A stretch of 45,266 nt of DNA, from the NCBI GenBank assembly GCA_015069215.1, contig SVJC01000005.1, positions 1-45,266 of the forward strand, written 5' to 3'. Source of the DNA: Oscillospiraceae bacterium. GTDB lineage: Bacteria > Bacillota > Clostridia > Saccharofermentanales > Saccharofermentanaceae. Made by a program: the position numbers and the translations under genes. The stretch's first letter is position 1, and each line of letters opens with the position of its first letter. The notes beneath the pieces were generated by a model that searched no databases, was not told the origin of the DNA, and saw only the letters and a program-made list of their open reading frames with translations. Positions 9,701 through 18,443 of this stretch are shown in pieces.

Positions 9701-10586
9701 AACGGTTAACAAGTGCTCCGCTCTTATCAGCCGACCTGTCGTAATTGCGTTTTGCAAATAAAGAGGGATGCTTTGTAAAAACGTTATCATTTTGCTTATG
9801 CTGTCCCTTAGCTTCTGCTATCAGATTATGTTTAGCCAACGCATCAGCATCATCAGCACGTGAAGCAAGATTGTCCGTACTTAAATCGGTTCCAACTTCA
9901 GGTTTGTAACTGGATTCCTTTTTAAATCCTGATTTAACAACACCGGGAACTGAAGCGTTATAGGAATCTCCTGGGAGGGAAGCTTCAGCACTCGATTTTA
10001 GCGGTGCATACTGGTTAGGCGCAAATGGATTAAACTTTAATGCATCGAATTCAGTGGAAGCGCTCGGGCCCAAACTGGTGCTAAAGGAAACTACCTTATG
10101 GTCATCATAACCGAGTTCTCCCTTAGCGGAACCAACATACGCTTTTGCACTTCCCGTAGGAACAATCTGTTTACCGCCGGCGGAAGCGGACACGCTGACT
10201 CCGGGGCCACTTAAACTTCCGGAAAGGACTTTGTGATCCTTTCCTCTCAATCTCAATGAAGCATCACCATCAAATTTGATGGTGTTTAATTGCGCGCTTC
10301 CGCTGGCTTTGGGAATGGTACTGGAAATGTGATCAGTATTGGTCTTGATCTCCAATCCGAGCAAAGAACCGCTTCCATGAAGTTTTACACCGTTCTTTTT
10401 ACCGCCGAGTACCACATCACCATCAACACCGGCAAGTTCATACTTTCTGTACGAAGCAAAACGTGCACGTCTGCCGCTTTCGCCGCCTAATGTAGTGGTT
10501 TCTTCACTGTGTGCCTGAAGAAATCCGGCGCTCCCGCTGCGATCAGCTACCCAGTTCTTTGGATTCATCTTATCGAATAATGACAT
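6705..10586 (-). CDS. Giant acidic repeat protein: beta-rich N-terminus, charged coiled coil, PPPPPPP linker, about 15-aa acidic repeats, DGMSTT-type C-terminal repeats
   Basis: 1293 aa continuous ORF; no N-terminal signal peptide; C-term ...SAPEVSSGESMDSGQSM. Confidence 0.85.
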   Translation of the reverse strand: MSLFDKMNPKNWVADRSGSAGFLQAHSEETTTLGGESGRRARFASYRKYELAGVDGDVVLGGKKNGVKLHGSGSLLGLEIKTNTDHISSTIPKASGSAQLNTIKFDGDASLRLRGKDHKVLSGSLSGPGVSVSASAGGKQIVPTGSAKAYVGSAKGELGYDDHKVVSFSTSLGPSASTEFDALKFNPFAPNQYAPLKSSAEASLPGDSYNASVPGVVKSGFKKESSYKPEVGTDLSTDNLASRADDADALAKHNLIAEAKGQHKQNDNVFTKHPSLFAKRNYDRSADKSGALVNRLTEQIDNDKLQKQAIDQQLKNPDLSKNERKSLEDKRDKLDKNINDMSDCRKQMISDRDRANDYRNRDNNRDFNRNGPQRTDDLVKGAKAYSQNLDSNLSSMRDEKGKLPKDYADKLSTDARGVHRAQADLNHRSNQYDRQLNAYNDKIDQIGKERAAYLEQKGMTPQEAIASKDKKYADYNNYEKNLRDKTADIRQKQGECKKALMETDKVRGTGESEELRAKGRQLESDKIDNENAKAAKDDEIANYCNSHGIPQDKYDDYLKNNDDRDLQKLVDERKELEGQGNDIQRDLDINKKDVALGDNSGISVTDDKGLPAIKKVDDAAVARAKDNEDIRNGKAAEKEAAKLKENNDDKTTPPPPPPPGGDGAGSDGGSGANDGSTESQGTSQMNDQLASESAVAANESAAEKADTQANAPTGADSTRDLEQVDSDIDPSENGSDLAAQSDETLANVAPAEGESQDAVNEVPSEGEDNAAEQNNGLPAENAAEESEHKEESPAEDEGKDASSEDESKTDGEGEDTSPEEKSQAEDKGEETDPEEKSQNEDQGKDTAPDEESQSELESEDNAPEESASEEAPQTEDQGEETAPTEESQTEGEGEESAPEEESQGEGEGEEAVPEEEYQTEGEGEETATEEESQAEDQGEEAAPEEEYQTEGEGEETAPEEESQTEDQDEEAAPEEESQTEGEGKETAPEEESQTEDQDEEAAPEEESQAEGEGEETAPEEESQTEEEGEETAPEEESQAEEEGEETAPEEETQTGDDGGDDTQEEDPKYEEENQEEVPEKTQSEGTENMPAEEAPVVNGEEAAPEEQSQAEGEDIAPEEESQSEGEDEENAPEEESQGEGESEEDAPQESQSDGEAEGTEEAEAEGQDQEPEEQSDEEGMDSDGQDNGSEITAADANEISGAPEETSDGMSTTSADEVSSEPQEEADGMSTTGYAEGTGESLGSSDGMSVTNESDVPDESMSSSEGMSTTADGQTESAPEVSSGESMDSGQSM
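7430..7935 (-). repeat. Core of 45-bp imperfect tandem repeats (15-aa unit ESQTEGEGEETAPEE), part of a longer acidic repeat region at about 7100-8200
   Basis: e.g. gtgcggcttcttcatcttgatcttcagtctgagattcttcctcgg = 45 nt, reiterated with a 90-bp higher-order alternation. Confidence 0.85.
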
Positions 10587-10630
10587 TTATTTCACCAAAT
10601 ACCAACCAAATGCTCTAACTGCCAATTGCC

Positions 10631-11254
10631 TTACTCAGGCACTTCGATATCCAAATATTCCTTCTTGGTCGATTCAAGGAAAATATGCATCTTCTCTTGC
10701 CAAACCAATTCATCTACCATTTCGCCTTTATAGACTTCACATGCCGCATCAAGCAGTTTTTCCGCACGCTGGAGCTCCCCTGCTCTTCTCATTGCATCCA
10801 CGCCAAGGTAAAGGTCTATAAAAGATTCGTTTTCATCTGCGGATTTGAGGAAACAATCCGCTGCTTTCAATATCAGCCTCTGGTCTAATTCCATGTTCTT
10901 GAGTTCGAGATAGTCATAAGCTTTCGTATAAGCTATCCCGGCTTCTGTTAAGTTCTCATATGATTCGGAAAGAACCGCATATAAGATCCATTTCTTCAGG
11001 CCTTCTTCAATATCAGGATTCTTAAATATCTCCTGGTAATATTCTGACGCAACGAATTCTCTGTTATCTTCACTTACACCGTAATCAAACAGCATGACGT
11101 AGCCACACTCAGGACACATATCGATCAGGTCAAAGAACTCTTCTTCAGAATTGATGAGAGTACCGTAGTCGAACTCATAATCTTTTCCGTATCTGCTTAT
11201 AGGAATGCTTACTTCCTTATTACAGCATGGACACACAATCTTTTTGTATTCCAT
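10631..11254 (-). CDS. Zinc-ribbon (CPCC...CPEC) protein with TPR-like helices; DUF2225-like (tentative)
   Basis: 207 aa; MEYKKIVCPCCNKEVSIPIS...DMCPECGYVMLFDYG. Confidence 0.65.
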   Translation of the reverse strand: MEYKKIVCPCCNKEVSIPISRYGKDYEFDYGTLINSEEEFFDLIDMCPECGYVMLFDYGVSEDNREFVASEYYQEIFKNPDIEEGLKKWILYAVLSESYENLTEAGIAYTKAYDYLELKNMELDQRLILKAADCFLKSADENESFIDLYLGVDAMRRAGELQRAEKLLDAACEVYKGEMVDELVWQEKMHIFLESTKKEYLDIEVPE

Positions 11255-11266
11255 ATAACCACTCCT

Positions 11267-13315
11267 TTACATGCTTTGACCTGAATCCATGGACTCACCT
11301 GACGAAAGGTCAGGTGCACTATCAGATTGACCTTCTGCAGTTGTTGACATTCCTCCTGAATCACTCTGTGACTCACCGGAGTTTTGTCCGGGATTGTAAT
11401 CAAAACCGGTTGTAGACATTCCGTCAGACGAACCAAGAGACTTGCCTTCACTTTCATTTGCACTTGTTGTAGACATTCCGTCAGGAGCTTCCTGAGGCTC
11501 ATTTGTCATTTCATCTGCATTGGATGTAGACATTCCATCTGTAGTTTCCTGAGGCTCGCTGCTCATTTCATCAGAATTCTCAGTAGACATTCCGGGTGAA
11601 GTTGTTTCGTGCCCATCCGCATTAACGCCCTCTTCATCAGCGGCTTCATTTGACATGCCATCCTGATTACTTTGCCCATCCTCTTGCTGAGGCTGCTGAT
11701 CTTCCTGAGATTGATCAGTATCCTGGCCGTCTTGACCATGTTGCTGATCTTGCGCTTCAGATTCATTTTCTGCTGTTTGAGGACCGTTTTCTTCACCTTC
11801 ACTCTGAGATTCTTCAGGCGATGTTTCTTCCGCGTTTTCTTCAGCTTGCGATTCGGCCTCCGGAGTAGTCTCTGGACCTTCAGTCTGAGAGTTTTCCTCT
11901 GGTGCAGTTTCTTTACCGGCATTATTAATAGGTGCTTCTTCCTCAGGCGAGTTTTCTTGTTCTTCCGCTTGAGTATCTTCCTGTTCGTTATCTATGTTTT
12001 CATCTTCATCTTTAGTCTCTTCTTCGGGTGTGCCATCGTCTCCATCACCATTAACTGAAGTTGCCTCAGTAGGAGCTGCGTCTTCACCTTCTCCTTCAGA
12101 ATTTGATTCTTCAACGGGGGTAGCATCGATACTGTCACCTTCGGAAGGCGCTTCTTCATCGAGAGATGTATCTTTCGTTTCATCTTCAGAAGATGTACCT
12201 TTTCCAGTTGATGCGGCTTTAGAATCATCTTCGGCAGAAGTTTCATCCTTGGTTGTATCTTTTCCATCTAAGTCCTTATCAGCCGCTTCTTCCTCAGGTA
12301 AAGAATCTTTGTCTTCACCTTCAGCAGCGTCTTTTCCTGTTGAAGTAGCTTTGCCATCATCAATAGTTTCTTCCGTTTCCGGAGGTGATGGATCGCCAGA
12401 TAGAACAGTAGCCGACTTATCAATCAAACCCTCATCAGCCGTTTTCAGTTTAGTAGCATCGACATCCTCTGTAGTTGCCTTGGCATATCCATAATCAGGA
12501 TCTGGCTGAGCAATATATTTACAATCTGGATTTTCATCTACGACTTGAGAATTAATCTGATCAGCTTTGGTTATGCCGGTTTCTTTTCTCTCAGCATACA
12601 TTGCTCTTTCTTTTTTTCTGTCTCGGTGATACGCTTGCTTTCTATCAGTTTCATACTTACCCCCATCAAAATCGCCATAGTCAGCGGGGGATATATCCGT
12701 TCGATTAATCTTTTTGCCAACTGAACCATCCGCACTAAAGGATTCGGCTTCGTTATACTTAAATACGCCTGCTTCTTCAGCTTCCTTAAATGTTTTTGGG
12801 TCTATATAATACTGATTTCCGCTACCTGTACCATTATTCGTATTTGCCTTAGCCTGGCCATACGCAACCTTAATATCTCCGTTTCCACCACGTCCATCCG
12901 GGTTTGTGAGCTTATTGTATAAACTAGGATCTTCGGTTTTTAATTCATCTAATCTGCCATAGTCCACATCGTATGCAGAAACATGCGAATGCGCTTGAAA
13001 GTTTCCACTTGTGGTTTTGGTTTCATAATCAGATAATTTGGTTTGTAACAACCCATCTAATTCATTTGCATTTAATTCTCCTTTATGAATGCATCTTCCA
13101 ATAGTATTTTCATCAGTAAAATATCCACTTGCTATTGGTTTGCCTTCACTATTGGTTTGTTTCGCCCAATTAGGTTTCCAACCCGCAATATAGATTCGAC
13201 CACAGTCTCGGTTTAAAATTCCGTTTTGATAAGTATCATGTGCAGGATAATTTCTTCCTTTTCTGGCGCTTACGCCCTGGCATCTATATGCTGCTTCTGC
13301 AAGTGACTTACTCAT
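11267..13315 (-). CDS. Large acidic protein: unknown N-terminal domain, acidic low-complexity middle, GMSTT repeats and the same C-terminus as the 1293-aa protein
   Basis: Likely start MSKSLAEAAYRCQG (ATG 13313-13315) rather than the ORF-track start 13387; C-term ...SAPDLSSGESMDSGQSM. Confidence 0.8.
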   Translation of the reverse strand: MSKSLAEAAYRCQGVSARKGRNYPAHDTYQNGILNRDCGRIYIAGWKPNWAKQTNSEGKPIASGYFTDENTIGRCIHKGELNANELDGLLQTKLSDYETKTTSGNFQAHSHVSAYDVDYGRLDELKTEDPSLYNKLTNPDGRGGNGDIKVAYGQAKANTNNGTGSGNQYYIDPKTFKEAEEAGVFKYNEAESFSADGSVGKKINRTDISPADYGDFDGGKYETDRKQAYHRDRKKERAMYAERKETGITKADQINSQVVDENPDCKYIAQPDPDYGYAKATTEDVDATKLKTADEGLIDKSATVLSGDPSPPETEETIDDGKATSTGKDAAEGEDKDSLPEEEAADKDLDGKDTTKDETSAEDDSKAASTGKGTSSEDETKDTSLDEEAPSEGDSIDATPVEESNSEGEGEDAAPTEATSVNGDGDDGTPEEETKDEDENIDNEQEDTQAEEQENSPEEEAPINNAGKETAPEENSQTEGPETTPEAESQAEENAEETSPEESQSEGEENGPQTAENESEAQDQQHGQDGQDTDQSQEDQQPQQEDGQSNQDGMSNEAADEEGVNADGHETTSPGMSTENSDEMSSEPQETTDGMSTSNADEMTNEPQEAPDGMSTTSANESEGKSLGSSDGMSTTGFDYNPGQNSGESQSDSGGMSTTAEGQSDSAPDLSSGESMDSGQSM

Positions 13316-13805
13316 AATTAATCTCCTGAGTGACACATACAGATTCATAGTCAACATCAATACAGATAGATACACTTCGGTCTTCAATCAAATATGCTGT
13401 GTATCTATCATCTGATTCCACAGAATCAAAACCCAGATTATCGATATAATTGCAAAAATACTTATAAGCTTTATAAACGCAATCATATAACCCATCTCTG
13501 TCGGCTTTGTCCAATTCGCTTAAATATCCCTTCAGACTAGGGGTATACTCGATTTGAGATAATTCTTCATCTTCAAAAGTAAAGCTGCACTTTCCAGTTA
13601 ATTCGCCAAACACTACTTCATCGATGGAGAAATATGCCAATTCATCATCAGGTTTGATCACCTTCTCATCAGGCAAATTCAAGACTTTCTGTACTCGTTC
13701 CAACTCATCTCCAACCACAATAGACTCACCATTGTCCTGATTAACAAATTTAATTCCGTCAAACGTGTACATGAATCCTAATCCTCCAAAATGTTGTTTA
13801 GCCAA
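13308..13805 (-). CDS. Small acidic protein; immunity- or chaperone-like partner of the downstream gene (hypothesis)
   Basis: 165 aa; stop codon (13308-13310) overlaps the start of the 682-aa gene by 8 bp; SD 'ggagga' before ATG. Confidence 0.75.
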   Translation of the reverse strand: MAKQHFGGLGFMYTFDGIKFVNQDNGESIVVGDELERVQKVLNLPDEKVIKPDDELAYFSIDEVVFGELTGKCSFTFEDEELSQIEYTPSLKGYLSELDKADRDGLYDCVYKAYKYFCNYIDNLGFDSVESDDRYTAYLIEDRSVSICIDVDYESVCVTQEINYE

Positions 13806-13859
13806 TTAAATATAAAATAATGACTTCACATTAACCAAATGCAGCTGAAAACTAAAAAG

Positions 13860-13897
13860 ATAATAAGCCTGCACAAAAGGCTGTACAGGCTTATTAT
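13860..13897 (-). terminator. Intrinsic terminator downstream of the 503-aa gene
   Basis: Perfect stem aTAATAAGCCTG / CAGGCTTATTAt (12 bp), then minus-strand TCTTTTT. Confidence 0.85.
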
Positions 13898-13905
13898 TCA
13901 TTTCT

Positions 13906-15417
13906 TTATTTAGTCCACTTCTCGATGGCGTAGTCGCCCTGCTTCTGCAGGTCATCGATCATTGTGCCAAGCTCATTGATAGCCATAACGGTATCTTCCC
14001 AAGGCAGGACTTCCGTAAATCCGGTACCGTCACCATCAAGCTGGCTGAAGATACGGCCGATAAGAGGCTTCTGGCTTCCGATGCTGATCGCGGGTGATCC
14101 GCTCTTGACATTGATCTTGATGACAAGATTGGGGACCATACATACAACGAGCAATTCAAATATCCACAAGGCAAGGCTGATCAGCAGCATGATGCCGAAG
14201 AAGATATAAAGGATCGTCGTTCCGATGTTCTTTTCAGGAATCATGGAAATGCCAAAGATCGAAATGGCAAAGCTCGGTGTAAGCAGACAAGCAAACAGGT
14301 ACTTAAGCCAATGACGTCTGTAGATGAAGATCATTGCAGCAATGAAGGTGGTTCCTAATAAGAAACCGATCAGGATCAAAGTAGTCGGATTGAGGATCTC
14401 ATCTGAATCAGATGAACTGGCGGAAACCATTGATGTGAAGTTAAACCAGCCGCCTTTGTTGGATCTCTTTCCGCCGCCAAAAGCCTGTGACAATTTACTC
14501 ATAACAGTCCTCATCAGGATTATGAAGAGAAGAAGAGTAATTCCACGGTTTATAAACAATGCACCGATCAGGTTCAGGAAGCTGAACTTGTTATTCTTGG
14601 TGATCTCAACGCCTGCGATCTCTTCTATATTAAACTGGTGCTCTTCAAGAACATTGCTTGTCAGAGAGGTTCCTGCTACTCTGAAGAGCAATCTCTTGTT
14701 GGTGACCATCAGACGGCCGTCGCCCTTCATTCTCTTAACTCTGGAACGAAGCTTGGCAATGTTGTACTGCTTGATGACAACTTCGTTTTCTTCCGCATCA
14801 ATGCAGTCAGGAACGATCGGGACATTGTATTCATAAGGATTATTGATGTTAGCCGAAGGCTCACTTACACCTGTGATCTCTTTAACAGATGTAATGAAAT
14901 TCGGTAATGAGCTGAAATTGGGCTTTCTCGTGCGGATGAAGAACGGTGTACGGTTAGGACGTGCGGTCTGCTGCATCATCGGCTGCTGCGGGAACGGCTG
15001 CTGTCCGTACGGCTGCTGACCATAAGGCTGCTGGCCGTAGGGCTGCTGTGCATAAGGCTGCTGAGGATACGGCTGCTGAGGATACGGCTGCTGCGCATAG
15101 GGCTGCTGCTGATATTGCTGGGGCGGCATCTGCTGATTCATCGGAGGATAACCGGGCTGAGCCTGATCAACCGGAGCAGCCGGGATCGGCGCGATCGGTG
15201 CTATCGGCGCAGGGGCCGGTGCAGGCGCAGGAGAAGGAGCGGGTACAGCTGTAGGTGCAGGCGCAGGGGCTGCTTCAGGTGCACGGTTTACGGCCACTGT
15301 AGGAGAGTCAGGCTCAACAGCGGCAGACGCCGGTTTTTCGGGTTCTATGCTCTTACCACAGTTCGAGCAAAACTCGCTGTCATCTGGAATTTGATTACCG
15401 CAAAATGGACAAAACAT
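13906..15417 (-). CDS. Zinc-ribbon protein with (QQPY[GAP])n linker, bacterial PH-like region and C-terminal TM segments
   Basis: 503 aa; MFCPFCGNQIPDDSEFCSNCGKS; QQPYGQQPYGQQPYG; 'GRLMVTNKRLLFRVAG' PH-like strand. Confidence 0.8.
   Translation of the reverse strand: MFCPFCGNQIPDDSEFCSNCGKSIEPEKPASAAVEPDSPTVAVNRAPEAAPAPAPTAVPAPSPAPAPAPAPIAPIAPIPAAPVDQAQPGYPPMNQQMPPQQYQQQPYAQQPYPQQPYPQQPYAQQPYGQQPYGQQPYGQQPFPQQPMMQQTARPNRTPFFIRTRKPNFSSLPNFITSVKEITGVSEPSANINNPYEYNVPIVPDCIDAEENEVVIKQYNIAKLRSRVKRMKGDGRLMVTNKRLLFRVAGTSLTSNVLEEHQFNIEEIAGVEITKNNKFSFLNLIGALFINRGITLLLFIILMRTVMSKLSQAFGGGKRSNKGGWFNFTSMVSASSSDSDEILNPTTLILIGFLLGTTFIAAMIFIYRRHWLKYLFACLLTPSFAISIFGISMIPEKNIGTTILYIFFGIMLLISLALWIFELLVVCMVPNLVIKINVKSGSPAISIGSQKPLIGRIFSQLDGDGTGFTEVLPWEDTVMAINELGTMIDDLQKQGDYAIEKWTK
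14985..15125 (-). repeat. 15-bp tandem repeats encoding (QQPYx)n
   Basis: ggctgctgtccgtac / ggctgctgaccataa / ggctgctggccgtag... Confidence 0.8.
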
Positions 15418-15575
15418 AACAACCTCCCAAGAATTTTATCTAGCATATTGCATAAACCAACTTTCATTATAGCACTAAAAAATATTTTAACTACTGGAAA
15501 AATCAAGAATGGGAAGGCACGCAAATACAGGCGTTTTCCGTGTTGAAAACACCCTAAAGCGCATGCTTTTTAGCC

Positions 15576-16826
15576 TTATTTCACTTTCGGGATGATTATC
15601 TCGGCCGTAAAGCCGCCGCCTTCGCGGTTACGAAGCTCCAATCCGCCGCTCATTTTCTCCATGAAACGCGATGCAAGGTAAAGACCCAGACCGCTTCCGT
15701 CCTTACCTGATCCGGTTGCCTCCGAACCCCTGTAGAACTTGGTGGTAAGCATCGCGAGCTCGTCCTCCGGTACACCGGGACCCCTGTCAGATAAGATAAC
15801 GCGGATGCTCTCGCTGTCAGAAGCGTATTCGACTTCAAGGTCCGTACCCGCATACTTGAAAGAATTACCCGCGATGTTGTCTATTACCTGCTCTAGCCTT
15901 AATTTATCGACAAGAATGAGGCACTGCGGGATCTCTCCCTTCTGGATGACATTGCCGTAGAAACGGAGATCACCCAGCATATCGATGATTATGAGAGAGC
16001 TTTCTTCCCTGGGCGTGACCTTGAGCTCATCAAGGTCATCCAATGTAGCCTTGAACATGTTGTCTACAAGGTGCTCTACCGATGAAGCCTTTGACTTGAT
16101 GACCGATACTTTCTCCTGAACATCAGGGTCTTTATATTTAATCTCCATTACTTCGCATGTGGCCTTGATGGTTGCGACAGGCGTCTTGATGTCATGTGAG
16201 AGCTCTGCAACGAGTTCTTTCTTGCTCCTGTTTGCCGCTGCCTCACGCTCTGCCGATTGTTTCAGTTCTTCCCTCATGCGGTCAAAGGATTCAGTGAAGG
16301 CACCGAAATAGTTGTGTCTGTCCATGTTGAGCGGTACGTCGAGGTTACCCTTGGATACGCTTGCGGCAAAACCGGAAAGCTTGTTGAACGGCCTGATGTA
16401 GAAATACCAGATAGCTGCAAGCAATATGATCCCCGCAAAATACACGATACCCAGGGTCCACAAAAGCTGATCCTTTGAATTCTTTCTGATGGCAGCGAAC
16501 TCTCCGTCCCTGGCGTCAAACGCGATCTTGCCCTTGATGACGCCGTCTTCCACGTAGTCGAAAACGGAAAAACCTTTCCTGATGAAATTGTTGTTTACAG
16601 ATTCGTAGTTGTCATCCGACAGGAAAGTGATCTTACATACGTATTCCTTTTCCAGGGAATCCCTTGCAGCACCGGAAGACAACTTGTCCGTGATTTCATC
16701 AACCTTCGTGTTAAGCTCCAGCATGTCGATATCAAAAGCCGTTTCCTTATTGAGCCTGCCCCACAGGAACAGTCCGCACGCCAGTATTATCAGCGTGTAA
16801 AGAACGGCTATGACACGGATCTTCAT
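15576..16826 (-). CDS. Sensor histidine kinase (HAMP-HisKA-HATPase)
   Basis: 416 aa; H-box ELSHDIKTPVATI, HATPase DRGPGVPEDEL..GSGLGLYLASRF. Confidence 0.9.
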   Translation of the reverse strand: MKIRVIAVLYTLIILACGLFLWGRLNKETAFDIDMLELNTKVDEITDKLSSGAARDSLEKEYVCKITFLSDDNYESVNNNFIRKGFSVFDYVEDGVIKGKIAFDARDGEFAAIRKNSKDQLLWTLGIVYFAGIILLAAIWYFYIRPFNKLSGFAASVSKGNLDVPLNMDRHNYFGAFTESFDRMREELKQSAEREAAANRSKKELVAELSHDIKTPVATIKATCEVMEIKYKDPDVQEKVSVIKSKASSVEHLVDNMFKATLDDLDELKVTPREESSLIIIDMLGDLRFYGNVIQKGEIPQCLILVDKLRLEQVIDNIAGNSFKYAGTDLEVEYASDSESIRVILSDRGPGVPEDELAMLTTKFYRGSEATGSGKDGSGLGLYLASRFMEKMSGGLELRNREGGGFTAEIIIPKVK

Positions 16827-17515
16827 TATTCGGTCTCCAGGATGTAACCCGTACCCCAGATGGTCTTGATGTATTTGGGCTCATTGGGATTTGATTCGAT
16901 CTTTTCGCGCAGACGCCTGATATGAACATTAAGTGTGCTGTCGGAATAGAAGGAATCGCCCCAGACTTCATCGAAAAGCTTTTCCTTGGTGACTATGGTG
17001 TTCTTATGCGCGTAAAGGCAAGAAAGGAGCGAGAATTCCTTGGATTTCAGGGATACGGTCTTCCCTTCCACGGTACAGCTCATCGTGGCGGGATCGATCG
17101 TAAACTTTCCATCCGACGCCACTTTGACTGAAGGCCCTGCCTGCTTTACTGCTTCTAGCCTCTTTAACTGGACCTTGACCTTGGCAAGGAGGACGCTCAG
17201 CGTATAAGGCTTCTTTATATAGTCGTCGCCTCCGATGTTTAACGCGACCAGGACATCGTCATCGCTCTGTCGTGCGGAGATGAACAATATCGGTGTATCG
17301 TACTGCTCGCGGAGGGTCTTGCAGAGCGCAAAGCCGCTTTCGTTGCCGAGATTGATATCCAGAAGGAATATATCAGCGGTATTATCTTTTAAAAAAGATA
17401 GACATTCCTCTGATGAAGCACATACTGCACAAGTAACTCCGAACATTTCGAAGTACTCCTGCGTCATGCGCGAAAGATCTTGTTCATCATCGATTATTAA
17501 ACAGTTATAATTCAT
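16826..17515 (-). CDS. OmpR/PhoB-family response regulator
   Basis: 229 aa; DIFLLDINLGNESG, winged helix ...LNVHIRRLREKIE. Confidence 0.9.
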   Translation of the reverse strand: MNYNCLIIDDEQDLSRMTQEYFEMFGVTCAVCASSEECLSFLKDNTADIFLLDINLGNESGFALCKTLREQYDTPILFISARQSDDDVLVALNIGGDDYIKKPYTLSVLLAKVKVQLKRLEAVKQAGPSVKVASDGKFTIDPATMSCTVEGKTVSLKSKEFSLLSCLYAHKNTIVTKEKLFDEVWGDSFYSDSTLNVHIRRLREKIESNPNEPKYIKTIWGTGYILETE

Positions 17516-17676
17516 ATTTCGAAGTATATCATATCAATCCCCGTCGAAAACCTGTCTTAAATCCATGTAAGAAACAGTTAAGGATTGAGCAAGGCTTGCG
17601 TAAAGTATTCTTCCACTGTTAGCCGTACAATCGCAGTGTAAGAATTCTGCAAACCAACTGAAAGGAAGATAAGAAC

Positions 17677-18441
17677 ATGGCAACAGCTACAACAGTATTA
17701 AGAGCAACAGACCTCTGCAAGACATTCTCCAATGAGAGCGTTCAGCAGCACGTATTAAAGAATCTTAATCTTGAGATCAGGGAAGGCGACTTTACGGTCA
17801 TCATGGGAGACTCAGGTGCAGGCAAGAGCACACTCCTTTATTCACTCTCCGGCATGGACCGTCCGAGCCTTGGAGCGATCATGTTCGGCAACGAGGATAT
17901 CTCAAGATACAGCAACGACAAGCTGGCACTCTTCAGAAGAAAGCACTGCGGATTCGTTTTCCAGCAGAACTACTTGAATGACACCATGAGCGTCCTGGAT
18001 AACATCATCGTATCAGGTCTTCTCAAGAGCCGTGACAGAAAGGCGATCGCTGCAAGGGCAAAGGAACTTTTAAAGCAGGTCGGACTTGATGAGAAATGCT
18101 TCAACAAGTTCCCCAACCAGCTCTCAGGCGGCGAAAAGCAGAGAGTCGCGCTCGTAAGATCAGTCATCAACGAGCCTGAGATCCTTTTCGCAGACGAGCC
18201 GACAGGCGCACTTAACTCACAGAATACCGAAGCTGTATTGGACGTTCTTACCGAGATGAACAGAAAAGGCCAGAGCATCGTAATGGTAACCCATACGATC
18301 GCTGCAGCTGAAAGAGGCAACCGCATCCTCTATTTAAGAGACGGCGTCATCTGTGACGAGATCACGCTTTCTCCTTACAACGGTCAGGACAAAGAACGCC
18401 ACAAGGAACTCCGCGCATTCCTTTCCGATATGGGGTGGTAA
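17677..18441 (+). CDS. ABC transporter ATP-binding protein (MacB/BceA-like)
   Basis: 254 aa; GDSGAGKST, LSGGEKQRVALVR, ILFADEPTGAL. Confidence 0.9.
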   Translation: MATATTVLRATDLCKTFSNESVQQHVLKNLNLEIREGDFTVIMGDSGAGKSTLLYSLSGMDRPSLGAIMFGNEDISRYSNDKLALFRRKHCGFVFQQNYLNDTMSVLDNIIVSGLLKSRDRKAIAARAKELLKQVGLDEKCFNKFPNQLSGGEKQRVALVRSVINEPEILFADEPTGALNSQNTEAVLDVLTEMNRKGQSIVMVTHTIAAAERGNRILYLRDGVICDEITLSPYNGQDKERHKELRAFLSDMGW

Positions 18442-18443
18442 AG

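Noticed and set aside
11994-12494. Plus-strand Ser-rich ORF (166 aa) and minus ORFs 11563-11922, 11992-12267
   Set aside because: Shadow ORFs of the low-complexity acidic region of the 682-aa gene
1626-13805. Standard conjugative element or type VII secretion system
   Set aside because: Only the VirD4-like ATPase is present; no relaxase, integrase, VirB4, WXG100 or EssC/EsaA-like gene is recognisable in the window
14961-15254. Plus-strand Ala-rich ORFs (97 aa and 143 aa)
   Set aside because: Antisense of the (QQPYx)n repeat and Pro/Ala-rich linker
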